64,000 nt of DNA from assembly GCF_030123325.1 (NCBI RefSeq), contig NZ_CP126106.1:1144001-1208000 (forward strand), read 5' to 3'. Under the pieces are notes generated by a model that was not told where the DNA came from, did no database searches, and was given only the letters and a program-made list of their open reading frames with translations. The stretch is from Peribacillus simplex (GTDB taxonomy: Bacteria > Bacillota > Bacilli > Bacillales > DSM-1321). The position numbers and the translations under genes are program-made. This document shows positions 52,812 through 61,312 of this stretch, piece after piece (positions within the stretch are counted from its first letter, which is position 1; every line of letters starts with the position of its first letter).

Positions 52812-53678
52812 TTATTTTTCAGCATTGGTTGTGTCACCAGAAGTGATGGCATCTTTTAGATCTTTATCTTTAATCTTCACGTCAGCTTTTTTGACTTCTG
52901 AATTCAAAATATCCTGAACTTTAGTTTGGTCAATTTGAGCGACTTTCAAATCATATTCAAGATCTTTTTTCATATCTTTGTATGATTTCTTTTCTTTTGT
53001 ATCAAGAAGTTGGATGATGTGGTAGCCATAATCGGATTTAATCGGCTTGCTGATTTCATCTTTCTTCATTTTGTAAGCTTGTTCTTCAAATGCAGGAACC
53101 ATTTCACCTTGTCCGAACCAGCCTAGCTCGCCGCCTTTTTCAGCTGTGCCTGTGTCTGTTGAATATTCTTTTGCAAGTTTAGCGAAATCTTCGCCTTTGT
53201 CCAATTTAGCTTTAACTTCGTTGGCTGTTTTTTGGTCTTTCACTAGAATATGTCTCGCTTTGATTTGTGGTTTATAGTCTTCATAAGCTTTTTTCACATC
53301 AGCTTCTTTAACCTTTATATCGGCAACGGCTGCTTTTTCTTGAAGCATGCCGATTTTAAGTGCACGTTTAAGATCATCTTCGCTCTTATATCCGGAAGAG
53401 GCCAGGGCCGTTTCGAAATTTTCGCCCATTTGCTCTTTAAGTTCGTCCGTTTTAGCTTTAACTTCTTTATCGGTTACTGTGTATTTTTCAGAAAGAACTT
53501 TTTCATAAACAAGTTCCTGAAGAACGGTTTCACCATAACGGTCTTTCATTACATTGTAAAATTCTTCTTTAGTTATATCCCCCGCTTTAGTTTCCACGAC
53601 TGCTTCCTTATCACTGTTGCATGCTGTAAGTCCGATCAGCCCTGCAGTAACAGCAATCGATAATGCCCACTTCTTCAT
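52812..53678 (-). CDS. prsA: foldase lipoprotein PrsA (parvulin-type PPIase)
   Basis: 288-aa extracytoplasmic folding factor for secreted proteins. Signal peptide with lipobox LTAC (Cys 20), N- and C-terminal chaperone domain, and central parvulin domain (about residues 135-225) with ARHILVKDQ, GGELGWFGQGEMVPAFE and GYHIIQLL. Lys-rich mature region as usual. Conserved neighbour of yhaL. Relevant for ScoC/EcsA-type secretion control encoded further on. Confidence 0.95.
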   Translation of the reverse strand: MKKWALSIAVTAGLIGLTACNSDKEAVVETKAGDITKEEFYNVMKDRYGETVLQELVYEKVLSEKYTVTDKEVKAKTDELKEQMGENFETALASSGYKSEDDLKRALKIGMLQEKAAVADIKVKEADVKKAYEDYKPQIKARHILVKDQKTANEVKAKLDKGEDFAKLAKEYSTDTGTAEKGGELGWFGQGEMVPAFEEQAYKMKKDEISKPIKSDYGYHIIQLLDTKEKKSYKDMKKDLEYDLKVAQIDQTKVQDILNSEVKKADVKIKDKDLKDAITSGDTTNAEK

Positions 53679-53877
53679 AAAAACAACTCCTAGTTTTAAG
53701 TTTCTGGTTTGCTATTTTTCGTATTTCCACAAAATTAACTATAACATATTCTGGTTGCTTTACAAAAAATAATATATTGGTGCATGAATAAGATTTTTTT
53801 GAAAAATGGGTGTACGCCTACCCAGATAATAAAACATTACATATGATAAATCGAGGACAACAAAAGGGGGTAGGAAA

Positions 53878-53961
53878 ATGAGTAATGGATTTAACGGAGG
53901 TTTCGCCTTGTTAGTGGTGTTATTCATATTATTAATAATTGTAGGATCAGCCTGTTTCTAA
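53878..53961 (+). CDS. YjcZ-family sporulation peptide, 27 aa
   Basis: Starts MSNGFNGGFALLVVL; Gly-rich N-terminus followed by one membrane helix (LLVVLFILLIIVG) and a short end with Cys. Strong family match to YjcZ-type sporulation peptides, known in bacilli as tiny membrane proteins. AGGGGGTAGG upstream. Confidence 0.8.
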   Translation: MSNGFNGGFALLVVLFILLIIVGSACF

Positions 53962-54143
53962 TCGGCTGCAAAATTAATAATGGAAAGAGCCCACTCCTTT
54001 TGTCATGGAGTTGAATAGGATAGGGTAGCCGCTCAACAAAAAGACGAAGTGAATATCAAGCCTAGAAAGAATGGATTCCTTTTGGCGGATTTAAGGGTGT
54101 GCATGAAATTACAATTACTTAAGAATGGAAAGGAGGAAGATCA

Positions 54144-54227
54144 ATGTCTGGAGGAATAGGTGGAGGCTTTGCTCTAATTGTCGTTCTTTTCATCCTGTTA
54201 ATCATCATTGGAGCTTCTTGGTGCTAA
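54144..54227 (+). CDS. YjcZ-family sporulation peptide, second copy, 27 aa
   Basis: Starts MSGGIGGGFALIVVLF and ends GASWC. A paralogue of the peptide 180 bases upstream; AAAGGAGG ribosome site. Together they form a small tandem family, probably membrane-embedded. Confidence 0.8.
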   Translation: MSGGIGGGFALIVVLFILLIIIGASWC

Positions 54228-54235
54228 GCTCATAA

Positions 54236-54267
54236 ACAAAAGGCGAAGCTGCTGCTTCGCCCTTTTT
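54236..54267 (+). terminator. terminator of the YjcZ peptides
   Basis: Stem AAAAGGCGAAGC / GCTTCGCCCTTTTT. Confidence 0.85.
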
Positions 54268-54306
54268 CTTTATGTGGATAATGCCCCGGGTATCATCAAT
54301 GTATGT

Positions 54307-54330
54307 AACAAATGATGGCCATCATTTGTT
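54307..54330. promoter_or_regulatory. 24-bp perfect palindrome
   Basis: AACAAATGATGG directly followed by its reverse complement CCATCATTTGTT, with no loop. It lies just after a minus-strand small gene's stop (54339) and downstream of the YjcZ terminator. A dimeric protein operator is possible; the regulator is unknown. Confidence 0.5.
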
Positions 54331-54338
54331 GCTCATCT

Positions 54339-54521
54339 CTACGTATACAAAATTTCAATATAGGAGGATAATAACATAATAGTAATTAATACATTAATGG
54401 TCCTGAATACTTTAGGCTGCCGGTCTTCAGCAATTTCCTTTTGAATGCATAAAGAGTTAGTCATTCTATTAATATTATAAAGGATCAAAATAGCAACAAT
54501 AATAAACCAGAACGAGATCAA
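54339..54521 (-). CDS. small membrane protein, 60 aa
   Basis: Two hydrophobic segments (about residues 2-16 and 40-56) around a charged middle with CIQKEIAEDRQPK. TTG start with AAGGAGG 11 bases upstream. Position matches yhaK/yhaJ region of B. subtilis, but I do not recognise the protein. Moderate confidence. Confidence 0.5.
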   Translation of the reverse strand: MISFWFIIVAILILYNINRMTNSLCIQKEIAEDRQPKVFRTINVLITIMLLSSYIEILYT

Positions 54522-54629
54522 AACCTAAAATCCCTCCTTGCAAAACATCATGTATAAATACGATACCAAATTATAATGAAAAAAGATACCTAAAAATCTT
54601 ATTGGACATCATTATGAATGAATAAGAAA

Positions 54630-55169
54630 TCACTTTTGAATAAGTATATCGTATCCTTCGAGATGTTCCTCGATAAAAGAATGCCTTGGGGAACCAATCA
54701 GGTTTTTTATATAAATAAAATCCGATACGCATAATCCGGTGTGCAGGGATAATAAAATAGTGAAATAATGAATGTAATGTGGAAAACTAAGGGCACAACC
54801 AATCAATATGATAGACATAATGACGAAAGGCAACACAAGGGTCAAAAGATAAAGATGCTTTCGAATCGGAACATGTACATTGACTCTGCATGTAAGCACA
54901 AGGTTCCACTTCAAGGACCAAGAAGTTTTTACTTTTTTACATAATAATCGTAAAGGTAAATAGTGTAATAGTTTGTGAACAGGATATAATAAGAGCAATA
55001 GGCTAAAAAATACCATTGTTTGATCGCCATACAAAATAACATGCGTTAAAAGGACACTTAATAATGTATAGATCAGAACAAAAGACAACAATATAGTAAA
55101 AACTGAAAAAAAGATCAGACGGCAACTGCCATATTGTTTTGCCACGTCAATTGTTTTCCACGAATTCAT
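54630..55169 (-). CDS. YhaJ-like DUF3267 membrane protein
   Basis: About 179 aa, four likely membrane segments (about 20-45, 55-75, 105-125, 130-150), placed where B. subtilis has yhaJ (171 aa, DUF3267 family). The HKLLH motif in the second segment resembles a membrane zincin signature with Lys in place of Glu. Hydrolase activity is therefore uncertain. Start at 55169 is tentative: GGAGG is 12 bases upstream. Confidence 0.65.
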   Translation of the reverse strand: MNSWKTIDVAKQYGSCRLIFFSVFTILLSFVLIYTLLSVLLTHVILYGDQTMVFFSLLLLLYPVHKLLHYLPLRLLCKKVKTSWSLKWNLVLTCRVNVHVPIRKHLYLLTLVLPFVIMSIILIGCALSFPHYIHYFTILLSLHTGLCVSDFIYIKNLIGSPRHSFIEEHLEGYDILIQK

Positions 55170-55412
55170 TTCGAAATCAGCCCTCCAAAGCTGTTTTAAT
55201 ATACTTACATACATTACGATGAATGGGTGGAAAAAGCAATGAAATTCTTGGATTAACTTTAAGATAAAATCACGATGGTGTGTAGGCGAGCTAAGGGCGT
55301 TTAAGGCCAGGTTTTGAACCAGGGATCTGACGGATTACTTAGCGTGAAAAATCAAAAATTGGTTATATGCCTTTTATGATAAATTGAATGATCGATTGGG
55401 GATAATTGATGT

Positions 55413-55739
55413 ATGAAAAATATAAATGAAGAAATAGAAATACTCCGTTTTCATCAACGGCTTTTATTAAACCTGATACGCAATCCGGAGGCCAAGTTGG
55501 ACTATCTATTTGTGGAAAAAAATTTCACGAAGAAGGAAGCGGAAGAGTTATTGGCTACATGTGATATCTTGAGCAAACGCTATGAAATAGAAAAAGCGGA
55601 AGGGTATATGAACTTTCGACCGCTTTTTAATCAATTTGAAAGAAAAATCAATCCAAAAATAACCATAAAGGAATGCATTGATGCATGCCTCTCACAAGGT
55701 TTATATGTATCATTCATGAAGGAAATGGATAGAGTATGA
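55413..55739 (+). CDS. yhaI: YhaI family protein (DUF1878), 108 aa
   Basis: Helical soluble protein of unknown function, matching YhaI (LRFHQRLLLNLI near the start; a later KEAEELLATCDILSK helix). B. subtilis YhaI has 113 aa and lies beside scoC (hpr), as here. Ends two bases from the convergent scoC stop. Confidence 0.85.
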   Translation: MKNINEEIEILRFHQRLLLNLIRNPEAKLDYLFVEKNFTKKEAEELLATCDILSKRYEIEKAEGYMNFRPLFNQFERKINPKITIKECIDACLSQGLYVSFMKEMDRV

Positions 55740-55741
55740 GA

Positions 55742-56320
55742 TTAAACTGGCTCAGTTTCTTTCTCTATCTTTTTTTTTGTGATTTTACCCTCCACGTCAG
55801 TAAACTCCTGATCAATGTTATCGAAGGATCGTTCAAAGATTTGCATGAAATCTTCACCGTAGATATTACGGATGATGGCCATCATTTCTATCATATCCGG
55901 AAACTTGCCATATAGCTCACGCAGTGGAAGTGCACCTGAGAAAGCAGAGTTCTTGCTTGGGTCGTATGTCTCCATTAAATCAAGAAGAATTTTTTCACCT
56001 TCCACTGTGATCTCTATATACGTATTCCTTTTGTCATTTTCTTTTTTGGAAAATGTTAAGTATCCGCGTTCCTCTAATTTTTTTGAAAAGTTAAATGCCG
56101 TAGAAACATGCATGACCCCAAATTTTGCAACATCAGAAATGGAAGAGCCATTAAGATGGTAGGCAATCCAAAGAATATGATGCTCATTGATATTTAAATC
56201 ATAGGGCTTGATCCATTGCTGCCAATCTTTTTCAATCGATTTCCATAATGCTTTGCTTAATTGTGCAATTCGTTGACTAAAAATCATTGCTTCTTTCATA
56301 GAATAATTTTTATTCTGCAT
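55742..56320 (-). CDS. scoC: MarR-family transition-state regulator ScoC (Hpr)
   Basis: 192 aa (203 in B. subtilis). Winged helix-turn-helix of MarR type: DLNINEHHILWIAYHL, then GSSISDVAKFGVMHVSTAF and the wing KKENDKRNTYIEIT. Represses exoprotease and sporulation genes in B. subtilis. Its neighbours trpP, serC, hit, ecs and prsA follow the known order. Confidence 0.93.
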   Translation of the reverse strand: MQNKNYSMKEAMIFSQRIAQLSKALWKSIEKDWQQWIKPYDLNINEHHILWIAYHLNGSSISDVAKFGVMHVSTAFNFSKKLEERGYLTFSKKENDKRNTYIEITVEGEKILLDLMETYDPSKNSAFSGALPLRELYGKFPDMIEMMAIIRNIYGEDFMQIFERSFDNIDQEFTDVEGKITKKKIEKETEPV

Positions 56321-56431
56321 ATTATGGGCTCACCTACTTATAAGATTCTATATATTTATTATGACAATAAAATAAAAATTAATAAAGAAAAATATTTGCA
56401 AAATTTTTAGAAAATTTTAGTTTTTTAATGA

Positions 56432-56484
56432 ATTCTCCATTCTTCTCCAATAAACCATGTAATTTATTGGGAAAAATGGAGAAT
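56432..56484 (-). terminator. long hairpin after yhaH
   Basis: Nearly continuous 22-bp stem: ATTCTCCATT pairs with AATGGAGAAT and CCAATAAA with TTTATTGG. On the minus strand it is followed by TTCATTAAAAAAC, a poor U-tract. Likely terminator of yhaH upstream of scoC. Confidence 0.6.
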
Positions 56485-56509
56485 CAAGTTTGTGTGACGA
56501 TGTCAGCTA

Positions 56510-56872
56510 TTAATTTTTAGAAGAAGGGGTGGCCGCTTCCAATTCTTTCAATGAATTTTCAATTTCTTGAACGTTCTTCAATAATTCATTTTTATTGGGT
56601 TCGATTTCCCGCTTCCAGCTCTCGATGACGACCTGAACATCCGAAATGAACGTTTTTACCGTTTCTTTGCTGATTTGTGAAGCTTCCATCGTGTCATCTT
56701 TAATATTTAGCATTTTTACCTTTAACTCATCAATTGTATTCTTAATTTCTTCGGTATTCGTTTTGATGCGGTTCCGTAGGTCTTTACCTGAACTTGGTGT
56801 TGAAAGTAAGGTTGCCGCACCAGCTACTACTGTTCCGGTCAAAAAGCCAATTAGTAATGATTTTGCTTTCAT
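56510..56872 (-). CDS. yhaH: YhaH, YtxH-like protein
   Basis: 120 aa with an N-terminal membrane segment (about 4-24, LLIGFLTGTVVAGAATLL) and YtxH-type GKDLRNRIK, then a long coiled helix. Family members are small membrane proteins, some stress-induced; role unknown. ATG 56872 follows GAGGTGAT. Confidence 0.85.
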   Translation of the reverse strand: MKAKSLLIGFLTGTVVAGAATLLSTPSSGKDLRNRIKTNTEEIKNTIDELKVKMLNIKDDTMEASQISKETVKTFISDVQVVIESWKREIEPNKNELLKNVQEIENSLKELEAATPSSKN

Positions 56873-57189
56873 TAGGATCACCTCATTTTATAATATGTTT
56901 TCGCTTTACATGGTCTGAATCCCTGCTGAAAAAAGCATCAATTGGAAATTATGATAAATAGGGAGAGAAATACTATTGATATCAAAATACCATAATTTTC
57001 ATCCTTATGGAAGAGAATCGACCATTTTATCTTTATATCACAAAAATATTTTTTTAAACTTAGAGAGTAAATATATAATATTTAAAAATAACTTGAAGCT
57101 TTATTAATAATGCTTCATATAAAGGGAAGAGCAGCATATAGATAATAAAAACGAGCTGTCGGAACATGGATGGCACTGGTGGGTAAAGA

Positions 57190-57369
57190 ATGAAAATCAT
57201 TTTTTTATTAGGTCTGGTATGCGTGTGCGGAATGGGGTATTTTCTAAGGCAAGCGAAAACTCCTGGCATCTATCCACCTAAGAGGGTGCTCCAGGCCAGA
57301 GCCTTCGCTATGGGCCTCCCCGGGGTTTTACTGCTTTTCATTTGGTTTATGTGGATATTGATTCAATGA
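57190..57369 (+). CDS. small membrane protein, 59 aa
   Basis: MKIIFLLGLVCVCGMGYFLR then a basic linker with YPPKRVLQARAFAMG and a second hydrophobic helix (GVLLLFIWFMWILIQ). Two-span membrane protein of unknown function, ribosome site GGTGGG. Too short to be listed by usual cut-offs. Confidence 0.65.
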   Translation: MKIIFLLGLVCVCGMGYFLRQAKTPGIYPPKRVLQARAFAMGLPGVLLLFIWFMWILIQ

Positions 57370-57418
57370 CTGACGAAGGATGATTCTGACTAGATTTCCA
57401 GATTCATAAGATTGGAAA

Positions 57419-57446
57419 AAAAGCACCGGATATTCCGGTGCTTTTT
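57419..57446. terminator. terminator between the 59-aa gene and trpP
   Basis: Stem AAAGCACCGG / CCGGTGCTTT with T-runs on both strands, 50 bases after the small gene and 22 bases after the trpP stop. Confidence 0.85.
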
Positions 57447-57467
57447 TAGGTATGATGATCCTGCTGC

Positions 57468-57986
57468 TTAAGCATTAATGGGTATATTTGATTTTCTTAC
57501 GATGCCGTTCACAATTGGATAAATGATGACCATCGCAACTGTATTTAACAGTACGGCAGGAAGTACAACAGCGCCGAAAAGTGCAACGAAAGGCCCTGGA
57601 AGGGAAACGATATAATAAGCCGAACCAAGGAAGACAGCGCCGGAAATCATTGTTCCTACGGCAGTCAAGATACTAACGGTGACAACGGATGTTGAAAACT
57701 TCTTAAGACTGATGAATAAAAGGTAAAACAGAAAGGCTGTTGCCAATTTGTCTATGATATTTGGAATCTGTCCACCAGGAAATGTAGTTGTCATGGCAGA
57801 GATGGCTCCAGCAGCCAGGGCGACAATGAAAACATTCTTCTTCGCAGGAAACAGGGTAATCGCCAAAAACATCATCAACAGCATCATATCCGGTTTCATT
57901 CCAAGGAAGAATCCAGGTACGATAAAATGCAGGGCAGCCCCAATCCCGATTAATAGGGACAGTGACACAAGGGTTTTCGTTTTCAT
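57468..57986 (-). CDS. trpP: tryptophan transporter TrpP
   Basis: 172-aa membrane protein with about five helices, resembling the TrpP family (YhaG in B. subtilis, 172 aa). FIVPGFFLGMKPDMMLLMMF and FPGGQIPNIIDK are family features. Upstream lies a set of six GAG/TAG triplets fitting TRAP regulation, so uptake should fall when tryptophan is plentiful. Confidence 0.9.
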   Translation of the reverse strand: MKTKTLVSLSLLIGIGAALHFIVPGFFLGMKPDMMLLMMFLAITLFPAKKNVFIVALAAGAISAMTTTFPGGQIPNIIDKLATAFLFYLLFISLKKFSTSVVTVSILTAVGTMISGAVFLGSAYYIVSLPGPFVALFGAVVLPAVLLNTVAMVIIYPIVNGIVRKSNIPINA

Positions 57987-57989
57987 TTA

Positions 57990-58017
57990 CTCATCTCTCC
58001 TATTCTCATCTCAACTA
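57990..58017 (-). promoter_or_regulatory. TRAP-binding site in the trpP leader
   Basis: Read on the minus strand: TAG-tt-GAG-at-GAG-aa-TAG-ga-GAG-at-GAG, six triplets each separated by exactly two bases, ending three bases before the trpP ATG. It covers the ribosome binding site. This is the arrangement bound by the tryptophan-loaded TRAP ring in Bacillus, blocking trpP translation. The mtrB gene is not in the window. Confidence 0.85.
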
Positions 58018-58112
58018 ACATCTTTTCTTCAACAATGCACTATTGCCTGTTGCAAGAAGTTTAAAATAGTATATCATAAGACCTATTTTTTTAGAAGTTA
58101 TATTTGTTTGAA

Positions 58113-59216
58113 TTAAAGGATTTGAGCTTCCTTCGCTTTATACGATTCCTGAAATTTCTTCATGAAATCCGCAAGGTCCTGGCAATGGGATAGAGGGACA
58201 GCATTATAGATGGATGCTCTGCAGCCACCGATGGAACGGTGACCGTTCAGTCCTACGAATCCGGCTTGCTTTGCCTCTTTAAGGAATTGTACTTCAGCTT
58301 CTTCGGATGGGAGCGTGAACGTCACATTCATTAATGAACGGCTGTCCGGCAGGGCATGGCCTTTATAAAAACCATCGCTGCCGTCGATGGCATCATAAAT
58401 GACTTTTGCCTTTTCTTCATTGGCTTCAGCAATCTTTTCCACGCCGCCCTGATCTTTTGCCCAATCCAACACAAGGGACAATAAGTAAATGGCCAATGTC
58501 GGAGGAGTGTTGTATAAAGAGTTATTTTTAGAAAAGATAGAATAGTTCATCATGGATGGGATTTTGTCATTATCCGTAATTAAATCTTTACGGATGATAA
58601 CGACCGTGATTCCCGATGGACCCAGATTCTTTTGTGCACCTGCATAGATGATGCCGAATTTACTAACATCAATCTTTTTACTGAGAATATCACTTGACAT
58701 ATCAGCTACTAAAGGAATGCCACCTGTTTCTGGGAATTCCTTCCATTGCGTTCCGTAAATCGTATTATTGCTTGTGATATGAAGATATGCAGCATCATCA
58801 TTCAATTGGATGTCTTCGACTTTAGGGATGAACGTATATTTTTCATCTTTGGATGAAGCGACAACAGCGGTTTCACCAACCTTTTTGGCCTCTTTTAAAG
58901 CCTTTTCCGACCAAGAACCAGTTAGGACATAATCTGCCCTTTTCCCATCATTCAAAATGTTCATGGGAATCATGGAAAATTGTAGGCTTGCTCCTCCTTG
59001 AAGCAGGAGAACTTCATAATTTTCAGGAATTTCCAAGAGGTCTTTTAATGATTGAATGGCATGGTTATGAATCTTTTCGAATTCCGAACTTCTATGGCTT
59101 AATTCCATGACCGACATACCGGAATCCTCAATATTCAACCATTCGTTTTGGGCTCTTTGTAAAACTTCTAAGGGAAGGGCGGCTGGCCCAGCGTTAAAAT
59201 TGCGTGCACGTTTCAA
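58113..59216 (-). CDS. serC: phosphoserine aminotransferase
   Basis: PLP enzyme of serine synthesis, 367 aa (B. subtilis about 359). N-terminal FNAGPAALPLEVL, PLP lysine in YAGAQKNLGPSG (about 200), C-terminal FVGLNGHRSIGGCRASIYNAV motif. TTG start with AGGAGG. Follows hit in the same order as B. subtilis. Confidence 0.96.
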   Translation of the reverse strand: MKRARNFNAGPAALPLEVLQRAQNEWLNIEDSGMSVMELSHRSSEFEKIHNHAIQSLKDLLEIPENYEVLLLQGGASLQFSMIPMNILNDGKRADYVLTGSWSEKALKEAKKVGETAVVASSKDEKYTFIPKVEDIQLNDDAAYLHITSNNTIYGTQWKEFPETGGIPLVADMSSDILSKKIDVSKFGIIYAGAQKNLGPSGITVVIIRKDLITDNDKIPSMMNYSIFSKNNSLYNTPPTLAIYLLSLVLDWAKDQGGVEKIAEANEEKAKVIYDAIDGSDGFYKGHALPDSRSLMNVTFTLPSEEAEVQFLKEAKQAGFVGLNGHRSIGGCRASIYNAVPLSHCQDLADFMKKFQESYKAKEAQIL

Positions 59217-59351
59217 TTTTTTTCCTCCTATGCGACTATGTGATAAAGTATTTGAGACTATTCATATATCCTACCAGAAAACTAAATTCAATAGGAGGAA
59301 AATTTAGAATTTTAGGTGACAATTCGTATTAATGATGGGCCAATGCAAAAA

Positions 59352-59375
59352 GGTCCTTCACTTTGAGTGAGGACC
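59352..59375 (-). terminator. terminator of hit
   Basis: Stem GGTCCTcACT / AGTGaAGGACC on the minus strand, followed by TTTTTG. Confidence 0.75.
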
Positions 59376-59487
59376 AAATCGGAATCATTGTTTTTTCATG
59401 CAACCATCGTGAGCTAACGTTCAATTGCCGATTCTTTTAAAAAGATATAACGAGAGGAAAAAGAAACCTTCATAGGCCATCACGTTC

Positions 59488-59910
59488 TCATTTTAAATGC
59501 TGTGCAATGGAGTCTGCGATTTGTTTCAGGTTATCCGGTGTATAGTCGCTGGTATTCGTTTTCCAAACAGCCCCAAAGCCGTCCCCTTCACCATGCCGAG
59601 GAATTAAATGCATATGAAAATGGAAAACGGACTGTCCTGCGGCTTCACCGTTATTATTTAAAAGGTTCAGGCCTACAGGTTGGAATTCCTGTTTCATGGC
59701 GCGGGCAATTTCCGGCACCACTTCAAAAAGGTTCTTGGCAATCTCGGGTGTCAACTCATAAAGATTTTCCTTATGTACTTTAGGTATTACCAGCGTATGC
59801 CCTTTTGTTACTTGACTGATATCGAGAAAGGCCAATACATGTTCATTTTCGAAAACTTTGGAACTTGGGATTTCCCCATTGATTATTTTGCAAAAAATGC
59901 AATCACTCAT
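59488..59910 (-). CDS. hit: HIT family protein
   Basis: 140 aa. Histidine triad HFHMHLIPR (about residues 96-104), N-terminal CIFCKI, and central GHTLVIPKVH. HIT hydrolases cleave nucleotide phosphoramidates or dinucleoside polyphosphates. Divergent from ecsA as in B. subtilis. Confidence 0.95.
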   Translation of the reverse strand: MSDCIFCKIINGEIPSSKVFENEHVLAFLDISQVTKGHTLVIPKVHKENLYELTPEIAKNLFEVVPEIARAMKQEFQPVGLNLLNNNGEAAGQSVFHFHMHLIPRHGEGDGFGAVWKTNTSDYTPDNLKQIADSIAQHLK

Positions 59911-59992
59911 TAAAAACGCCCCTTTAGATGTTAATGTATTTGGTTAATCGTACCATAGCTTGAATCCTTGAGAAAAGGAAAAATCATAAAAA

Positions 59993-60018
59993 CAGGATGC
60001 AACATAAGTTGCACCCTG
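59993..60018 (-). terminator. orphan terminator upstream of hit
   Basis: Stem CAGGATGCAAC / GTTGCACCCTG, followed on the minus strand by TTTTTATG. No annotated gene ends here; it may end an unlabelled minus-strand transcript from the region 60020-60550. Confidence 0.65.
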
Positions 60019-60277
60019 CCTGTTGAAAAAGGGGGTTTTGCTTCAAAATTCGCATTAGCATAAATTCTCTGCGACAAACACCTCATCTACATTTTAGTAA
60101 AGTATGGTTATTATCTGATTAGAGATTTTCCATTCAAAGCAACCATCTCCTATATCTTTAAAGTTTCATCAACTTTCAAAGCATAATTGATAATTATTGA
60201 ATGATTTTTCTGCTTTTACGTGCAAGAGAACCATCTCCTTGCTCGAAACGATTTTTTTAATGAAGCTTCTGGTTTAA

Positions 60278-60404
60278 TTCAGTTATACGTCTTTAACTGA
60301 CACCTCATTTACAATATGATGTGAATCATTTGTAATAAAACATTTGGGTATTTCAGTGTAATACGTCTTTAACTGACACCTCATTTACTATATGATGTGA
60401 ATCA
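60278..60404. repeat. direct repeat pair of about 52 bp upstream of ecsA
   Basis: Two copies (60278-60328 and 60352-60404), offset about 76 bases, share TACGTCTTTAACTGACACCT, the bases CATTTAC and ATATGATGTGAATCA, with one or two differences. They are in the 658-base gene-free gap between divergent hit and ecsA, along with repeated AACCATCTCCT blocks at 60141 and 60229. Confidence 0.8.
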
Positions 60405-60568
60405 CACGTAATGACTAACCCCTTCTTCCTTATTTATGATGACCACTAAGCAGGGAAAATATAATTAGTTATTTATGGAAATTTAGTTCAAGGGACACTC
60501 GACTATATAAAAGCAGGAGAATTTGATAAAATGGAAATAAGAACCTCTATATAGAAAGGATCGTTTAT

Positions 60569-61312
60569 ATGTCCTTATTGGAAATAAAGCAATTAGTGGG
60601 CGGATATACGAAAATGCCCGTTTTAAAGGGAATAAGTTTTGACATTCAACCAAATGAGCTAGTGGGGTTAATTGGGCTCAATGGGGCTGGGAAAAGTACG
60701 ACGATTAAACATATCATCGGACTCATGGAGCCGAAAGGCGGAAGCGTCTCGATTCATGGTAAAACTCTTGCCCAGGACCCGGATACATATCGTAAACAAT
60801 TCACTTATGTTCCAGAAACGCCCATCTTGTATGACGAGCTTACACTTGAGGAGCATTTAAAGCTTACGGCCATGGCACATGGTTTGGCGGAAGCCACATA
60901 TAAAGAAAGGATGGACGTTCTATTAAAGGAATTCCATATGGAAAAAAGGCTTAAATGGTTTCCGGCCCATTTCTCAAAAGGAATGAAGCAAAAGGTCATG
61001 ATAATGTGCGCCTTTTTAGTACAGCCGTCTTTATATATCGTCGACGAACCCTTCGTAGGTCTTGATCCATTAGGCATTCAATCCCTGCTCGATTTGATGA
61101 GGAAAATGAAAGAAAGCGGAGCGGGAATTTTAATGTCTACACACATACTGGCGACAGCCGAGAGGTATTGTGATTCTTTCATCATACTGCATAATGGAGA
61201 GATCCGGGCAAAAGGCGACCTTGAGCAGCTTAGGGAACAATTTTCCATGCCGGGGGCAACTCTTGACGATTTATATATTCAATTGACGAAAGAAGAAATC
61301 GGTCATGAATAG
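60569..61312 (+). CDS. ecsA: ABC transporter ATPase EcsA
   Basis: 247-aa ATPase: Walker A GLNGAGKSTT (about 36-45), signature FSKGMKQK, Walker B LYIVDEPFVGLDP. In B. subtilis EcsAB affects intramembrane proteolysis by RasP, secretion, sporulation and competence; substrate unknown. AGAAAGGA upstream. Overlaps ecsB by eight bases. Confidence 0.95.
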   Translation: MSLLEIKQLVGGYTKMPVLKGISFDIQPNELVGLIGLNGAGKSTTIKHIIGLMEPKGGSVSIHGKTLAQDPDTYRKQFTYVPETPILYDELTLEEHLKLTAMAHGLAEATYKERMDVLLKEFHMEKRLKWFPAHFSKGMKQKVMIMCAFLVQPSLYIVDEPFVGLDPLGIQSLLDLMRKMKESGAGILMSTHILATAERYCDSFIILHNGEIRAKGDLEQLREQFSMPGATLDDLYIQLTKEEIGHE

